DNA of 64,000 nt from Elmis aenea (taxonomy: Eukaryota > Arthropoda > Insecta > Coleoptera > Elmidae), in the NCBI GenBank assembly GCA_947652605.1, contig OX393576.1, positions 15,464,575-15,528,574 of the forward strand. The letters run 5' to 3'. Of the stretch, positions 25,503-40,400 are shown in pieces; positions within the stretch are counted from its first letter, which is position 1, and each line of letters opens with the position of its first letter. The position numbers and the translations under genes were made by a program. Under the pieces are notes generated by a model. That model did not search any database, had not been told where the DNA came from, and was given only the letters and a program-made list of their open reading frames with translations.

Positions 25503-28420
25503 TTTCTGAGTTGCCTGACCAGAGACGTCCTGTCAAAGCTTTTCCCTAGCACAGAAAATAAATGCTTGTATAGAAATTTATACCAAAACTTTCCAAAATA
25601 TCATCAAATTAAGCAACAAAAACATCGTATTCGTTGCGGTTTGGAAGGAAATGAATATCTTATGAGTTTCTGTTAGTAATTCCCAAAAGCTCCTTGTCAA
25701 CACAAACACGGCAACGTTATTCCCACCCCATAACTAATGTACAGTGCATTTTTGCATATGTATTAAAATATATTGTACATTATTTAAAACACAATCCGTA
25801 TATTACAATAACTTTTCTGTAACCGACAATATTACCTTTGAATATCGCGTCTCCCTTCAACACACAAGTCCATTCGCTGGTACGACATTTGCGGCCATTA
25901 GAACAACTGTCTGTGCAAAGCCCGCCAAACTAACACACAATATACTATTTACATTTTTTATACTTTACAAATACGTTCACAAAATTAGTCCGTTTTAAAA
26001 ATCAATCCGTAGGTTACTCTCCTAACTCCTAAGAATCTACAACTTTACATGTAACACTTAAAAGTTCCACAAACATTTTGAAAATCTTAACGAATTTACA
26101 AGTGTTGTTACAGATGGAGCTACTAGCTCCACCAATAACGAATGTTAGGAAAATTTACTTTTAAACTAGCACAGCATTTACGTCTGCCAACATATACAGG
26201 GACCGATCACAAGAAAAGTACAAGGACCTTTAAGTAATTGATTATGATTTTTTCAAAGCGTCAAATATTACAAAGTATTTTCAAAAAAATAAAAGAATTG
26301 TCAAGTTATTAGTAGATTACGTAAAGGATTTTGTATCAAGAATTGAACCATTTTTTTTTTAAATAGAAAAATTGGGGGTCTCAAAAATGATTCACATTCT
26401 TGAATTTATTTATATTTATTAATGTAAAAAAATTTTAACAATGGAATTTTTAAAAACATGCGATACATATTTTTAAAAACATGCGATACATATCTTTAAA
26501 AAAATGATTATTGACTTAGAAATTTATGCATTAGAGAAAATAATTCCAGATTTGCTCAAAAAATATTTTTTGTAATAAGCACTCTTTCCACTGAAACTGA
26601 AAGTAATTTATGTTAGGAAGGAAATGTTTCACAATAAACAATCAGTACATGTCTATATTCATCGTTCACTTTTATTTATCACATTCTAATAGAAAAAATA
26701 TGTTCTATATGTTGAGTAAATAAAATAATAACAAAAACTGATATAGGTATGTATGTACTATGATTTACTTTCATTCGTTCAAATTTATTAACCAACAGGT
26801 AACATTGAATGTTCGTTTCATCGTTTTTATACATTATAAAAGAAACTCAGACTCCCTTTTGAACATTTGAAAGTAAGCATTTTACATTTAACAACATTTT
26901 TAAAGTAATAAATAACTACAAAAGTAAAACAGTGGTAAAACGATTTTTAATTCATATTATAATGAAATGTTAGACAATTAAGCGTAAAAGAAAAATACAA
27001 TAAATAATTGCAAAGATGCACGGTCTATTTTCTTTCGCAAAACCATTTGATTGCATGATGTCAACATAAAGCAAATTACTGCTGGTCTTGCGTAGCGTTT
27101 TCAATTAAATTTCTTAATTATACCACCAACTTCATTTTACAGATGCCTATATAATTTTTTTTGCTGCATCTACATAAAATAGTGAGAACAACATATGATA
27201 ATCCATATATCATGTGAGATAAATACCTAATACACACTGCTTTTACAAATTTTTAAACTATTATCGTAAAAACAAAATCAAAAAATTAAAAATATCTACT
27301 AACATTATTATTGCTACACACATAAAAAAATTTGAAAACTTATATTCAGGACAAATTATACAGGAAACTTGATATTGCTTTAAGCCAACTGCGTACCGAT
27401 AAAACATTACAAGATCTAAAACGCAATAAACACACTTTAAACGAAATATACCCATGTTTTCGTACTTGTTACATTTTTGACACACAATTAAAGTAAAATA
27501 TTCTTTAAAACAAAATTACAGCTTAATTGTATATTATAATTGGTAAGTTTATTACATTTTAAATTATAGTTATTTTACCGACAGTTACCACAACTTCTAT
27601 TTAAACAAATATTTGGTATAAACAATCAGATGTTATTTGAGGAATTATGCTAAATACAAATTTTTTCATGAGTCTAGCCGGCATATACTGAGAAGGTGCA
27701 GCAGCCTTTAGACTGTTTTATTTATTATAATAATTATGATTATTTAATGAATCTGAAATTTTGAAAAAACGAACATCTATATATTAAAATTAAGTCACTT
27801 GATATTTACAACATATTTCACTTTATGTTAATAAAAAACATTATACTTATACAGTGCCTATGAAACTGTTACCCATTACACTAACATTTACACTATGTAG
27901 ATGGCAGCATTTTCAGCACAGAAGCAGCAAATACCAAATGATTCGAACACGTACTACTAGCTCAGACTTATTGATGGATGATAATATAACAGAACATTCT
28001 ATTAAACTGTAAATAAAATAAAAGCTTATATATGACAAATTCGTCACAAAAAAAATGGTAATGCATAAACTTGCTGCTTCACAATGCTGCAATGTTATAA
28101 AACCTTAAATACATTAATCCCATAATTTATGTACATTTCACAAGTAATATCTAAGTTTATTAACATTTTACACTATTATCAAATATATACAGACCTAAAA
28201 GACTATTGTTTTACAAAAACAAACCTGCAAGTCAACGAAAAACGAGTTTTTACAAAATGATACTACAAGACTTTTCGAAGCACAATGCATATGGAAGCCT
28301 CAAACCATCGGAGCAAAATTAAGTCCAATAAAATTAAATATATTAAAGTCGTATAACGTCTGCGATTCAAAATTGTAAAATTTGTCCATACAGCACTAAA
28401 CACTGAACAAATTTCTAAGG
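25503..28420 (-). other. Pcl 5' region and fs(1)h 3' UTR/intergenic
   Basis: The part next to 25503 should hold the Pcl promoter and 5' UTR; the part next to 28420 should hold the fs(1)h 3' UTR. Minus-strand AATAAA candidates lie near 27720 and 26670. No other gene was recognised. A 23-24 base unit ending aaaacatgcgatacatat is duplicated in tandem at 26447-26493. Confidence 0.45.
26447..26493. repeat. Tandem duplication of a 23-24 bp unit
   Basis: The unit ttttaaaaacatgcgata plus catat occurs twice back to back, differing by one T in a homopolymer. Confidence 0.85.
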
Positions 28421-31400
28421 TTATAAAGAACCTTCAAATGCGGCCATAAGATCACTTTGCATGTTCATATCAATTTGATTAGCCAACTAGAAACAAAAAT
28501 CCAATTAATAAACTTGTTTTATCTCATTGGAAAAATTTAACTTACCGCTTCCCGCCTTCTTCGTTCTTGTTCACGTTGTCTTTGTCTTTCTCTATCTGTT
28601 CTGTCAGAGCCAGAGCTTTGTGAACCTGGTGATATACTTCCTTCAGCTGGAGATTGTCTTAATTCATCTACTCGAGAAGCAGGAAGTGGTTGTTGCTGTT
28701 CAGCTACGGCTTTTCTATAGTGCAAACAAACATCACATTTCTGTTTTTTCAATGTATGACAATTCCCAACAACAGTCGGAAAGATCTTGTCATAATTATT
28801 ATTAGAAGTGGACACCACAAAAACCATATATGTATAAATAGCTATATGGCACATTTCTTATATACATGAGTGGTGACTGAAGCCGACAGAGCGAGACGAA
28901 AAAGATTTCTCTTTCTAAGGTGTACTTAAAGACAGTTAGCAGAAATCATAAAAAATCAAATAAACTAGGATTACCAACAATACCTGCATGAAAATTGTTG
29001 TTGTTATGTTATGAAATGTGATTTTTGCAATTTATGATTGCAGACACCAGTGTCCTAAGCGAATTACTACAAACCTTAAAACATAATTTTATGTATTTAT
29101 TGTAGTTTTTACTAATCTCAGATCAGTGTATCTCAAACTTTTTACTTTGAGAACCCCTTTCAAAATTAAATTCTTACCGAGGATCCCTATACATTGTTTT
29201 GTAGACAATATTTTTGTTTTCTTCTGGCCTGGCAAATAAATTTGGATGATATTTGAACATTACGAAAGGGCTCGGAAACCCCTTCAGAAAAATTCAGGGA
29301 CCCCGGGGGTCCGCGGACCACACTTTGAGAAACACTTTCTTAGATCATGAACATCAAATGTCACATTTTTAAATGGTCATCAAAAATGACGTGACCATTA
29401 CACGCGCTTTTCACATTGTCCAATCCAATGTGTATTAGCTGTCTATGGTCTAATCGCCGCATTAAAAAGAGAGGATGTATATCTGTACCGTTGACTATGT
29501 TACAGAAAATTGCAAGTATATTAGCAATATAGGTATTTATACAAAATATGACAAAAACACTGAAAAAAATTTTGTTCTTGATAAATTTGTTTTATCCAAA
29601 AATTTTGCACTAATTTATCGTCTTCGAAAATAATGTCCTTGTCCAAATTAAAAAAAAAAAATTGTTACTAAATTTAAAAAAAATTGCACTAAATAATGTA
29701 TTAAGTTTGTTTGAAAATGTTGCTTTTAATTTTTCCCATAAAAAAAAAAATGCATTTACTTTGAATTAAATTAATTTTGTACAAAAACTTGGCTCTCAAT
29801 TTTTCTTTAAAAATTACGCTGAACTCGATTAAAATGTAAGTACCTTGCTTTTTCCAATGCATCTTCTTCCTCCTTTTCTCTGCGTTTTTCATTTTCAACT
29901 CTTAGTCTTTCTTTTTCAGCCTGTTCCTTTTGTTGTCTTTTTAATTCCAAGTTTTCTAAACGTTGTTTCTCTCTATCAGCCTTTTCTTTTGCTTGCTTCT
30001 GGAAAGCTTTAAAACTGTCCATAACTTGTTGACGGGTGTTGCTGCTTCCCCCTGCCGCCGAATTCTGCGGAGAGTTACTTGATTGTGCCAGACTTGACCA
30101 CGAGCTAGCATTTTTCACGTTTTGATCTTGTTTAGACTTGAAATTGAAACTCTGTGAATGTTTATGTTGTTCCGGAGGAGTTTGTTTTTTATCAGTTACG
30201 TTCATTATACCTATGGGATCAGTTAATTCTTCGATCGGTTTAGGATGTATTAAGGGTTGTTCCTTTTTTACAGGAACATTATTCATTTGTTGTTGTGGTA
30301 AGGGATCGAACATGGACGGGATAGACATGCTCATAGGGATACCTCCTATCGAAGAAAGACCATTGTTGTTTGTGTTCAAGTCAAACTCTTGTTTAATAGC
30401 AAAGCCATTATTATTAGAATGTAAGATACTACTGCTAGTCGCAGGAGGGATAATAGGCTGCATGTCATGCTCTATACTAGCAAGCATCCCATGGATCATT
30501 TGATTCGTAGGTAATATATTATTACCTAGATTCAGGGAAGGTTTAATATCACTTCCTAAATTCGGCTGTAACAAAGGTGGATTTATATTTAGATTTGAAA
30601 TTATGCTAGTGCTATTCATAGTATTACTTAAAATGGGAGGGATCAGTGGTAAAGCAATGTTAACATTATCAAGAGGCTCACTCTTTATATCGTGCTCTAA
30701 ACTGGCTAGTGACTGTTCTAAAGGATCTGTGTAAGTACTAGGCAAAGGAGTTACAAGATTCGGTTTCTTGTCAAGTGATTGGTTAGGTATGGGTGTAAGT
30801 TTAGAAATTTGTGCTATTGTTGTAGGAACTACCAACTGAGTAGGTAGTGGTTTTTCGTTTGTTACTGATGGTTTCCTACTCGATGTTGTTACATTTGGTT
30901 TACTAGCTACATGATTTGGTATACTAGCTGGTGGCTGATTATTCACAACTGTGTTTGTATTGTTTATTGTTGTAGTAGGTGCTGGTTCCGACTTCAGATT
31001 GACCTTTATAAAAAGAAACGTTTATGACTATAACATTTTTATGTTATAAACAATTATTTTAATCAGGAAGAAGTCGCTATGTAAAAAATTGCCTGAGCAA
31101 AATGTTAATGCTAAGAACTAGCGTACTTAATTCAAACCACTACAAGGATCTTACATTATATGAGACAGAAATTTGGTTAAATAAACAAAAAATTACAAGA
31201 GCTTAAGGAGTAATACTCAAAATAAATAAAAAAAAGATCAAATTGATCTAATATGCAATTAAAATGTTGCAAATGTTTAATTTTTTTAAGTCTTTTCATC
31301 TTAAAAAAATAAAAATATGAATTTGTGTTGGTATTTCAAAATCATGATACTAAAAATATTTTTTTTTGTAGTCCTGGCAGAACATATGCACTTTTATCAC

Positions 31401-34400
31401 ATCAATAACATTCTAATGATAATACATAGACAGGAAGGTATAGCAAGTGCCCTACAAAAGCAGTTTTAAAATAATATGAGCAATTTGTACCACTTAGCGA
31501 CCACTGTCCGGTTAAAATATGTAATTAACACAAATTATACATGTTGTAATGAACATAACAATCTAAAAACACATAAAAGCCAAAACAACAGTACAAAGGC
31601 TCCCAGACTTTTCAAAAGTTTGCTTAAAACATTTTTGATTATTAAATCCAATAACAGCAAAAGTACTATTCACAAAAAATTACGTTCTAAATCTTGTATT
31701 TAAGAAGACTTGAATGGTAAGAAAATACAAATTAATCAGAAAAATGTTCAGTACCTGCGAGTCTTATTAACATTTCTAGTTTTTTTAAACAATAGTATAG
31801 TTACTTTATGCAAACTTTAATGATCCATTTATCTACACATTTGCATTTTGGTGTTAAAATATTTACAAATAATGTAGAAGTTGGTTATAAAATTATTTAA
31901 CTCACCGATAAATTTCCACTTGCACTTGGAGACTTTTTGTTTTTCTTTTTAGGGGGACGACTTGTAGCACCTATAAAAACTATCACTAAGTATATTTATT
32001 TCACTAATAAATTAGGCCCTGAGTGCACTTAGGTCTTACCACTATAGTAAAACAATAACTATTTCATAGTAAATTTCATATGAATTTATTTCGACATAGT
32101 ACTTAACATCTTATTTGAATGTATATTTGTATTCATTGTACAAAATGAAACGCAACACTACGTTAAACAAACATGGGCTATACATCTACAGAGGCAAGAT
32201 GCAAATAATATGCTGCATTTGTGAATTTTTCAAGCGAAGATTACATACATAATTAACTTATTTACACAACTATGTCTCGAATAAAAATAATTTGTGCAGC
32301 TTTATATTATATACAGGCGAACAGATTTAATTTTATAATTAAATTACTAAAACTACTGGTAATAAATCTGATAAACTTCATTTATTTAGATTTTAGAATG
32401 CCCTTACGTAATGTAAATGAAATGAAATTAAAATAATAAATAAATCAAAATTAAAATGACAGTAGAAATATATTTATAGTAAAATTGCGGAGCACATACA
32501 AACAGAAATATAAGATGTGAACAATTATATTCAAATTACAGTGCAAAAAAAGTTTTTAAAGTGAGAACAAGGTATGTACAACCATACCAATCAAAAAAAC
32601 TAAAATTACGCATTACACATACACATATATTAAAGGGATACTTTAAAATAACAAAAAAGAAACATGTAACTCTAAAGACAAGTGTGACGATATTACATGT
32701 AACTCTTGGGATTACAATTTAAAATTGTTAAAATTATATACACTTTCCATCACAACTAAAATTGCATGATATGAAACAACTTCGCTATAATTAATTTGTT
32801 CTTTTAAAAGAAAACAAACACACAGACGTACATACAGGACGACTTGCCTCTAGAATAAGTCAATTGCTATTAAATACAGAATACTTTTAAACAGCCTGAG
32901 TGCAAACAATGTGAATGGAGGCCTGCACAGCAGATTTTACTAATACCAGAACCATACAGCACTAAAATAACCTTTAGTAAATTTACCAACTCACCAGAAA
33001 TTAACAATAACTCTATTCTTGATCATTATTATAAAACCCACAAAGTTCAAACTAATTTAAAAAATGAAAGTCTACCTAATTTATGTCCACAAAAATTTCA
33101 ATTTAAAATCCTTTTGTTAGTAATAACATTACTATCATTACTTTACTATCAAACTTTGATACCATGTGCGCTGATTTTGCTGATACTTATTTGGTAACAC
33201 TGCTACTTAATATTTACATTTTTAATCAGAATTTGATCACCTTAAAGGTATAATTGTCTTGTAAGATCTATAAATTAGTGTGGTTAACCCTAAAACATAT
33301 TAATAAGACTAGTGTTACGATAATAAAGGGTGTCCCAGATATGATTAACACCTTGATTATCAAATTTATTTTAGAAAAAGCCCCGACAAACCGTTTATTT
33401 TATTAAATGGAGGAGGAAAAGCTACATACAATGGCAAAAAAACTATTCGGAACTTTGATGCATCTTAAAATCGCTTTATTCAACTTTTTGTTTTTAAATG
33501 TCACTGGTATCATTCAAAGTCAAAATAAGATGTAAATTTTCTTGTTTTTCAATCCTTTAAACATATTATACTTTCGTTAATATATTGAGACAAATGTCAA
33601 CTATCAATATCTCACGGAGACAACCTCTCTGAATCAACTAATTCATTTAGCTTTAAAATTAAAACTACATCACTACATTTACTCATTTAGGCACACAATA
33701 TATTTCTATGGCCTACCGATACAAAAAAACATACATCTATAATAAAAAGTTGCCTTTTAAGAATACATCATAAATTCTAATTTATTTTTGTCAGTGAACA
33801 CAGATTTTTCCACTACTTAATATAATATATAAGATTTGTTGTATCCAACGCCATTATAGAGGTGATAGCGATCTCGAGACACCGTGCATTAACGATTTTA
33901 TTGCTAGCGTTAGATTAACTTTCGTCTCATTTATAAAGTAGTATACTCACTAATTCAGTTAGACTGAATACGTAAAATGTAAAATTTATTTAAAACAAAC
34001 CGCACATAGATATCTTAAAGCGTGAACACATTGTACTGCACAAATGTTAATGATACAAACACAAATAAAAGAAAATGAAGAATCAGCCACCACACACATT
34101 GTCTGCATTGGAAACGTAGTTTGCATATTCATCTGTATGTTGAACATGTCGATATAAACAAATTCCAAAATATGGATGTGGTAAGACCTAGTGAACTGTA
34201 TGGTTGGTCCGCAGCTGGCAGACTCCACACTTTATGCACTCAAGGCGATTTATATTAATTTATCCACTCTAAACAACAGCCTGGTTTGGAAAATTATTAG
34301 GATACTACCATACAACAAGCATGGTATGAATTATTATTATTATTTTTTAAATGTGGTAAATATTTAAGTCTGTTTAGAGTGGCATTTAAGACTTCAGTAT

Positions 34401-37400
34401 TTTAAATAAAACACGGTATTTCATTTATGCAAGGACAAAATTTCGCATAACATGAAATTACCATTGGCAACAACAGTAAACAAAATTAGTGAATCAAAGC
34501 ACTTAACAATAAAATTCACATTACGCACATTACATTGTTGATAATTATTTTCGCAAACATTTATTGCCGCGGTAATTCATGTTAAACACACTACTAATAA
34601 ATATATAATGAATGTACAGCACCAGCTTAAATGCATTTTTAAATCAAAATTTGATCATACAATCCACAACGAAATCTAGTCAGTCCTAGCTATTTTCCTC
34701 ACAAACTTCTAAATATATCTGTTTAAATATTTCTCTTTTTCGATATAATTTGTTAAAGCAAATAATTTAATTACATGAACTTTTCATTGCATTACGACCT
34801 GAAAGCTGTTATCACTTAAATGCCGATAGTTTATATAGGAAAATAACTAACTTCAGAAGACGTTACATAATATTATTATCATTGTACTAATTAAATTATA
34901 CACATTTGGTATTATTAAATACCGTAAATCTCATTTCAGCACAATGTAGTTTAATCTGTAAAGAATATTTCACTATGTACACCGTAATTCTATATTATTA
35001 AACAGATGTCGAGTCTATTTTTCATCAACACTCAGTGTTGTCTAATTACGTAACGATTGCTTCTGCAAAGAACACAAGTTAGCTAATATATTGACATTCT
35101 CACAACAATTAAAAATTATGTAGGTACTCTTTTATGTATCGCCGATGCTTTTAAAAGGTAAAAAATGATTACACGAAATAACGAAGTTTATATTAGAAGT
35201 TTTGATCATTCATAAAAATCATGTCTGAAAATACCACTTTTAATTTATAAATATTAACTTCATATTGTATACCTCATCACCTTCTTAGCATAAATTACAG
35301 CAAAAATGTTGTATGCCGTATGGCCTGAGTTTGCAAGCTGGACTGTTTTATGTGAAAATACATCATTAACTAATATTCTGTTTTAAACTTACGAATCATG
35401 CAGAAGACATGTTATTATGACATTTAATATTTTACTACGGTAAAGAAAAATAGCATTAACTTCCACAAATTATGAATCAAATGTATTGTGTCATATATGA
35501 TTCTTAGCAAAGAATCATAATTTATTAAAGAATTATCATCAAGAAATGAATATACCTTTTAAAAATGTTAATATTGAATGTGTATGCTTGCAATCCAGGG
35601 TCCTTTATCAAGGATCAGTCAAAGAAGAGAATTGAAAAGAATTTAATTTTTCAGACGTATAGTTAAAAAATGTGATTTACACAAAAATTAAATTTAACTG
35701 TTGTAAAAAAATGCAGATTGAACCTTTGTAGAATATATTAAAATATTATTTATGGTAATTTTGTAAATTGTACTACTTCAAAAATGTGAATCAATAATTA
35801 GTACGGTTTATTTACCAGTAATTGACTAGCACAGTTCTTATAGTGTAAATAATTAGCAGATTGGTTATACTTATTTTCAGTTCAAAATTTACATATTATA
35901 TTATAACAAATATATAATTAGGCAAAAAAAAAGGATTTTTCAACTTATTCGCAAAGAAAGTGTAAATCAGTGATAAGCTATTTTACTTGTTTTATATAGC
36001 ACAGCTATAAGGTTCTTTAAAAAACTGTATTATAAGAACTAGTTTTGTTAATTGGTTCAACATTCTGCACCAAGGCAAAAATAAATTTCCAACTTGGAAA
36101 CTGAATTATTTTTTAAATTTTAAATAAACTTTAAAAACAACTTCAATTTGTTTCTAATAACAAAATATTAATTTGCTATTTCAGTGAGCAAAAAAATCTA
36201 TTTTGTATGTAAATAAAAACTACATTTTTATAATACATACTAGGATTTAATGCGGTTTTTTTGGATTTAAAATAACTAAATCGTTGGTTATTTGGTAAAA
36301 ACAAAGTACTATTTTGGTTAAATACAAATGACTTTTATTTGATATTCTTTAAAATTCTATAAAAAAAAAAACGGTAAAAAATTATAAATATTAATTAATT
36401 ATACATACAACGTAAAAAATAATTTTACAAATAATCAGTACCAAAACAAAAGTTACAGTTTCTATAAGAAAAAATTGATAATACACTCGTTATATAAAAG
36501 TTTTTTTAAAAACATTTGAAACACCATGCAATAACATTAAGCTGTTTTCCAATTTTAAAGACTTTCCAAAACGATTTTGCACTATTACATGTATGTATCT
36601 GACAAATACATTAGCTTAAATTTCATTATTTTTCTGTAAGTACACTGAAATGTTTGACTCCAATTGAAATGTTACGAAAAAAAATTAATTTTCAGATACA
36701 ACGCTTATATTAAATCTTGAAATCCTTTTTGAACTGTCTGAAACAGAAGATTTTTTAAATTGATAGAATTTAAAATTATATTATGCAAAAAAGCACGCAA
36801 ACATTGTTTACCAAAATTAAAAAATTACATTAATGCAAAAAAAAATATTCGATAGATATGTGTTGCTAATATAAAAAGACAAATGATAATCTACCAGATA
36901 GATGTTAAATCAGTTCTTGAGTAGTAAAAACTCCCAAACTTTACAGTTAAATGAACAATAAAAAACGCAATTAAAAAAAAAAAAAAACACTTAAAGATGA
37001 GTCTAACTAAAAACTCTACATCTAGAAATTTCACAAACACGACTTTTATTATTTATATTTTTTGTTTGCTGGACTACTCAAATCATGTCGTTTCATAAGT
37101 AATTTTTTTTTAACTGTAACGGAATTAGACATCTAAAAAACCTTTATAATAATATTGAGTATATTATATAAAAGTATTGACCATCTCACTACGTCAATTA
37201 TCATGTATAATGAATCTCTGTCTTGGTAAATGAAGTTAGCCGAGTATTCTGCAAAGTACTAACAATTCATGTAAGATTTAATTGCTCTTTTTTTGAGCAT
37301 GTATACTACAAAAAATACAAATAATTAAATTTAAAAAGTTGTATAAATAAATCAATAAATTATTAAAATAATCTATAAGCCCCAATAAACAAGCATTACG

Positions 37401-40400
37401 ATGAACTTTGTTTCTTGTTTACTGTTTCAATATTGTTAGAAAAACTGAATAATTTTAAGACATGGTATTTTCAGACTTGAAAATTTTATGCAAATTATTT
37501 ATTAATGATTTTACCTGTGATTTCCATATTAGCCGACCATTAGTTGTACATTGCACACAATTGATTTAGCTGTTGTAATATGACTAATAGCAATTTTATT
37601 CCGGTAGAAAGCTTTAAATTTGTAAGTGTTGCGGACGTGTTTAAAAGCACCAACATTAACATAAAAATTATATAAAAGAATACATTGTATAAAACACTTC
37701 GGCAAATACTACAAAAGAAACTATTAAATAAAAACAATCTTGCTTCAAATCCGCAACAACACATACGAATGCTACAGGGAAGTAAATAATGGGAAAAATA
37801 AATTAAAATAGTCCAAATAAAATCGACAAAAATTTGTGTGCTTCAAAGAAAAATCAAGGACAATCGAAGTGCATGGCACGATTAATTTAACCTATCGGAA
37901 CTATGTGATATACGCCACATTTATGCAATTCGAGAAAATAAATCCTAGCTAGAGGTACATAATACGTATGTTACCATGTGATTTTATAATGTGTTACGAA
38001 CAGAACGTCATCTGTTAACATTTGATGGAATATCACTATAGATGAGTGATGGTATTGAGAGCTAACCTGCTTCGCTGTCACTGGAGTCACTAGAACTGCT
38101 GGACAAACTCGAACTACTGCTATCTGAGTCCGAACTACTGGAACTGGATGATAAACGTCCAGACGGGCCGCCGGTCCCTGTTGGATCAACTTTATTGGCC
38201 TCATCTGAAACAAAAACAAATATTTTCAATAAGTAAATGTAGCTTTAAAGTAAAGAATATTTCGTCAGTGTAAGTCCAATACCGCATATGAGCCAATCAT
38301 TTCAAAATACGTTTTTTGGGTGTTTTCAGTTGAACGGCACATGCCGCATTCAAATTTTGAAATTGACCGATACACTGCGTTCACTCGGTTAAAGTCAATA
38401 CCACGAATAAACCATCACCACTAAAGAAACAAGCAAGACCTCGTATATTCCTAGATAGCGGATGAGCCGTACTAGATTTGCGTGAAAGCAACACAGCAAA
38501 TGCACACAAAATTAATTGTTCATCTTTTTTATTGACAAAATTTAAAGGTTTTTTGTCCCTCCGTAACATTTTAATGAATGGTTCTTCAGCGGTATTGTAC
38601 TTACACCGACGACTTAATAATTATGGATATATTTGAACTACAGGGAGTCTTATTTTCAATGAAAGTGCAGAGTAACCTTCACTATTATCAACTATAGTAG
38701 TAGTATAAAAAAATTAGTAACATATTCTCATGCCATTTTTGGAATAACTTAAATGTTGCAAACAAATTTGATTTTTTCTTTGATTTTCAAAATATGGCCA
38801 AAAACTCATTATCACATTTGTTGAAATTAAAAAAATTAAAGAATTTTAGAAAGTATACAAATTTATTGTATGTTTTCGACAAAGAATACGATTTTTTTTC
38901 AACCTCGATTTAAACATAAGAATGATAAAATTACATTTTATTCTCCAGGCTTTCGCAGCCATTGTTTATGTTACAATCTTCGTTCCCGTTCGATCATACT
39001 GTCTTAGAATCACCGTATATTACAGACTTTTAGTCGACCGATATCTTTATCAAACGACTGATAATATACCCGGCTGTAGACGCGTGACATTCCACCTGAT
39101 GAGTTCGTTTCGCCTAAGCGATTTCATGATGACCGGGGGGTTTCCAGATGTTTGGTAGTTGCAAGCCTGTATCTCTATAGAAGTTGTTAGGGTTCTTGAC
39201 AATTTCCATGGATAGTCTAGATATAGTCTCGGCCAGAAGTGGTTGGTGCAGGCCAGTAATTTTGTTTCATCAAATGATACAGTATACCCCGTGCCCTGGG
39301 CATGTTCTGCTACGGCCCAGGGCACGGGGCACACATATATACAGGGAATCCATGAACATTGTCGAGAACCCTAATAGAGATACAGGCTTGCAACTACTAA
39401 ACATCTGAAAACCGGTCATCATGAAATCGTTGAGATGAAACGAACTCATCAGGCGGAACGCCACGTCTCTACAGTCGGATATATAAACCTAACAACAAAT
39501 CTACCAAATCAGTCGTTAGATAAAGACCAAGACAGCATGGTCGAAACGTCACGTAATCAAAGAAGATGCGGTTCCAAACCAGAGAACGAAGATTGTAAGA
39601 TAAAATGACATATCCAAGCAGCATTAAGATAATGTAAAATTAGCTAAAAGCTAAATAAAGATTTATTATTATTATTATCCATTATAAAACAATTTTTAAA
39701 ATTCGTAGGGATACGATAAAATTATAACTTGCTTGTTTCTTCATGGCCTACTTGAAAATATTACGTTATTTTGCCCTAATAATTATCAATAAAATTGCGA
39801 TACCTTGGATAATATCAATTTTAGGTATAAAAGGGGTTTAAATTAAAGGAAAATCAAAAAATGAGTTATCGATGTTTAAACTATCACAAGTTTGAACAAG
39901 CATAAAAAAATAATTTCTACTGTCCTTTCAAAGTATTCAAAAAAATTTTAAAGTACTGTATCGCTAAAAATTTTCATAAAAATGGAAAATTTCACAAAAA
40001 TGGTTAACTATAGATCCATATAACCAAGCTCATACTTTTTTTGAAGTGAATTTAACACATTAACTGTCCCGCCCAAAAAAGAGGGGGGTCTCTAACGTTA
40101 CACTCCTTTGTTTGGCAATGGTTTAGCACAGAGCCGTGAGTTGTATACAATGCTCATGGCACCCGGATCCCGACATCGTGTGATTTGTATTAAACTCACG
40201 TGGCAGTTAACCCTTTAGGGCCCAAAATAAGTTTTCTTAATAAAAACAAAAAAATAATTCACTTATTTAACTTAAAATATCATAAAATCAACAATAAAAA
40301 AATCTGCTTGTAATTATTTTTCTTTAAATAAAAAAAAAGGCGGTGGTTTCACCAGTTAACCATTGGGACAAAAAAAAAACACTTTCACTGTTCGTGGTGT

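Noticed and set aside
39095..39135. A hammerhead-ribozyme-like CTGATGAG inside the Penelope-like remnant
   Set aside because: Penelope-like elements can carry hammerhead ribozymes, but the required GAAA box and helix II partner do not follow CTGATGAG on the same strand in either copy.
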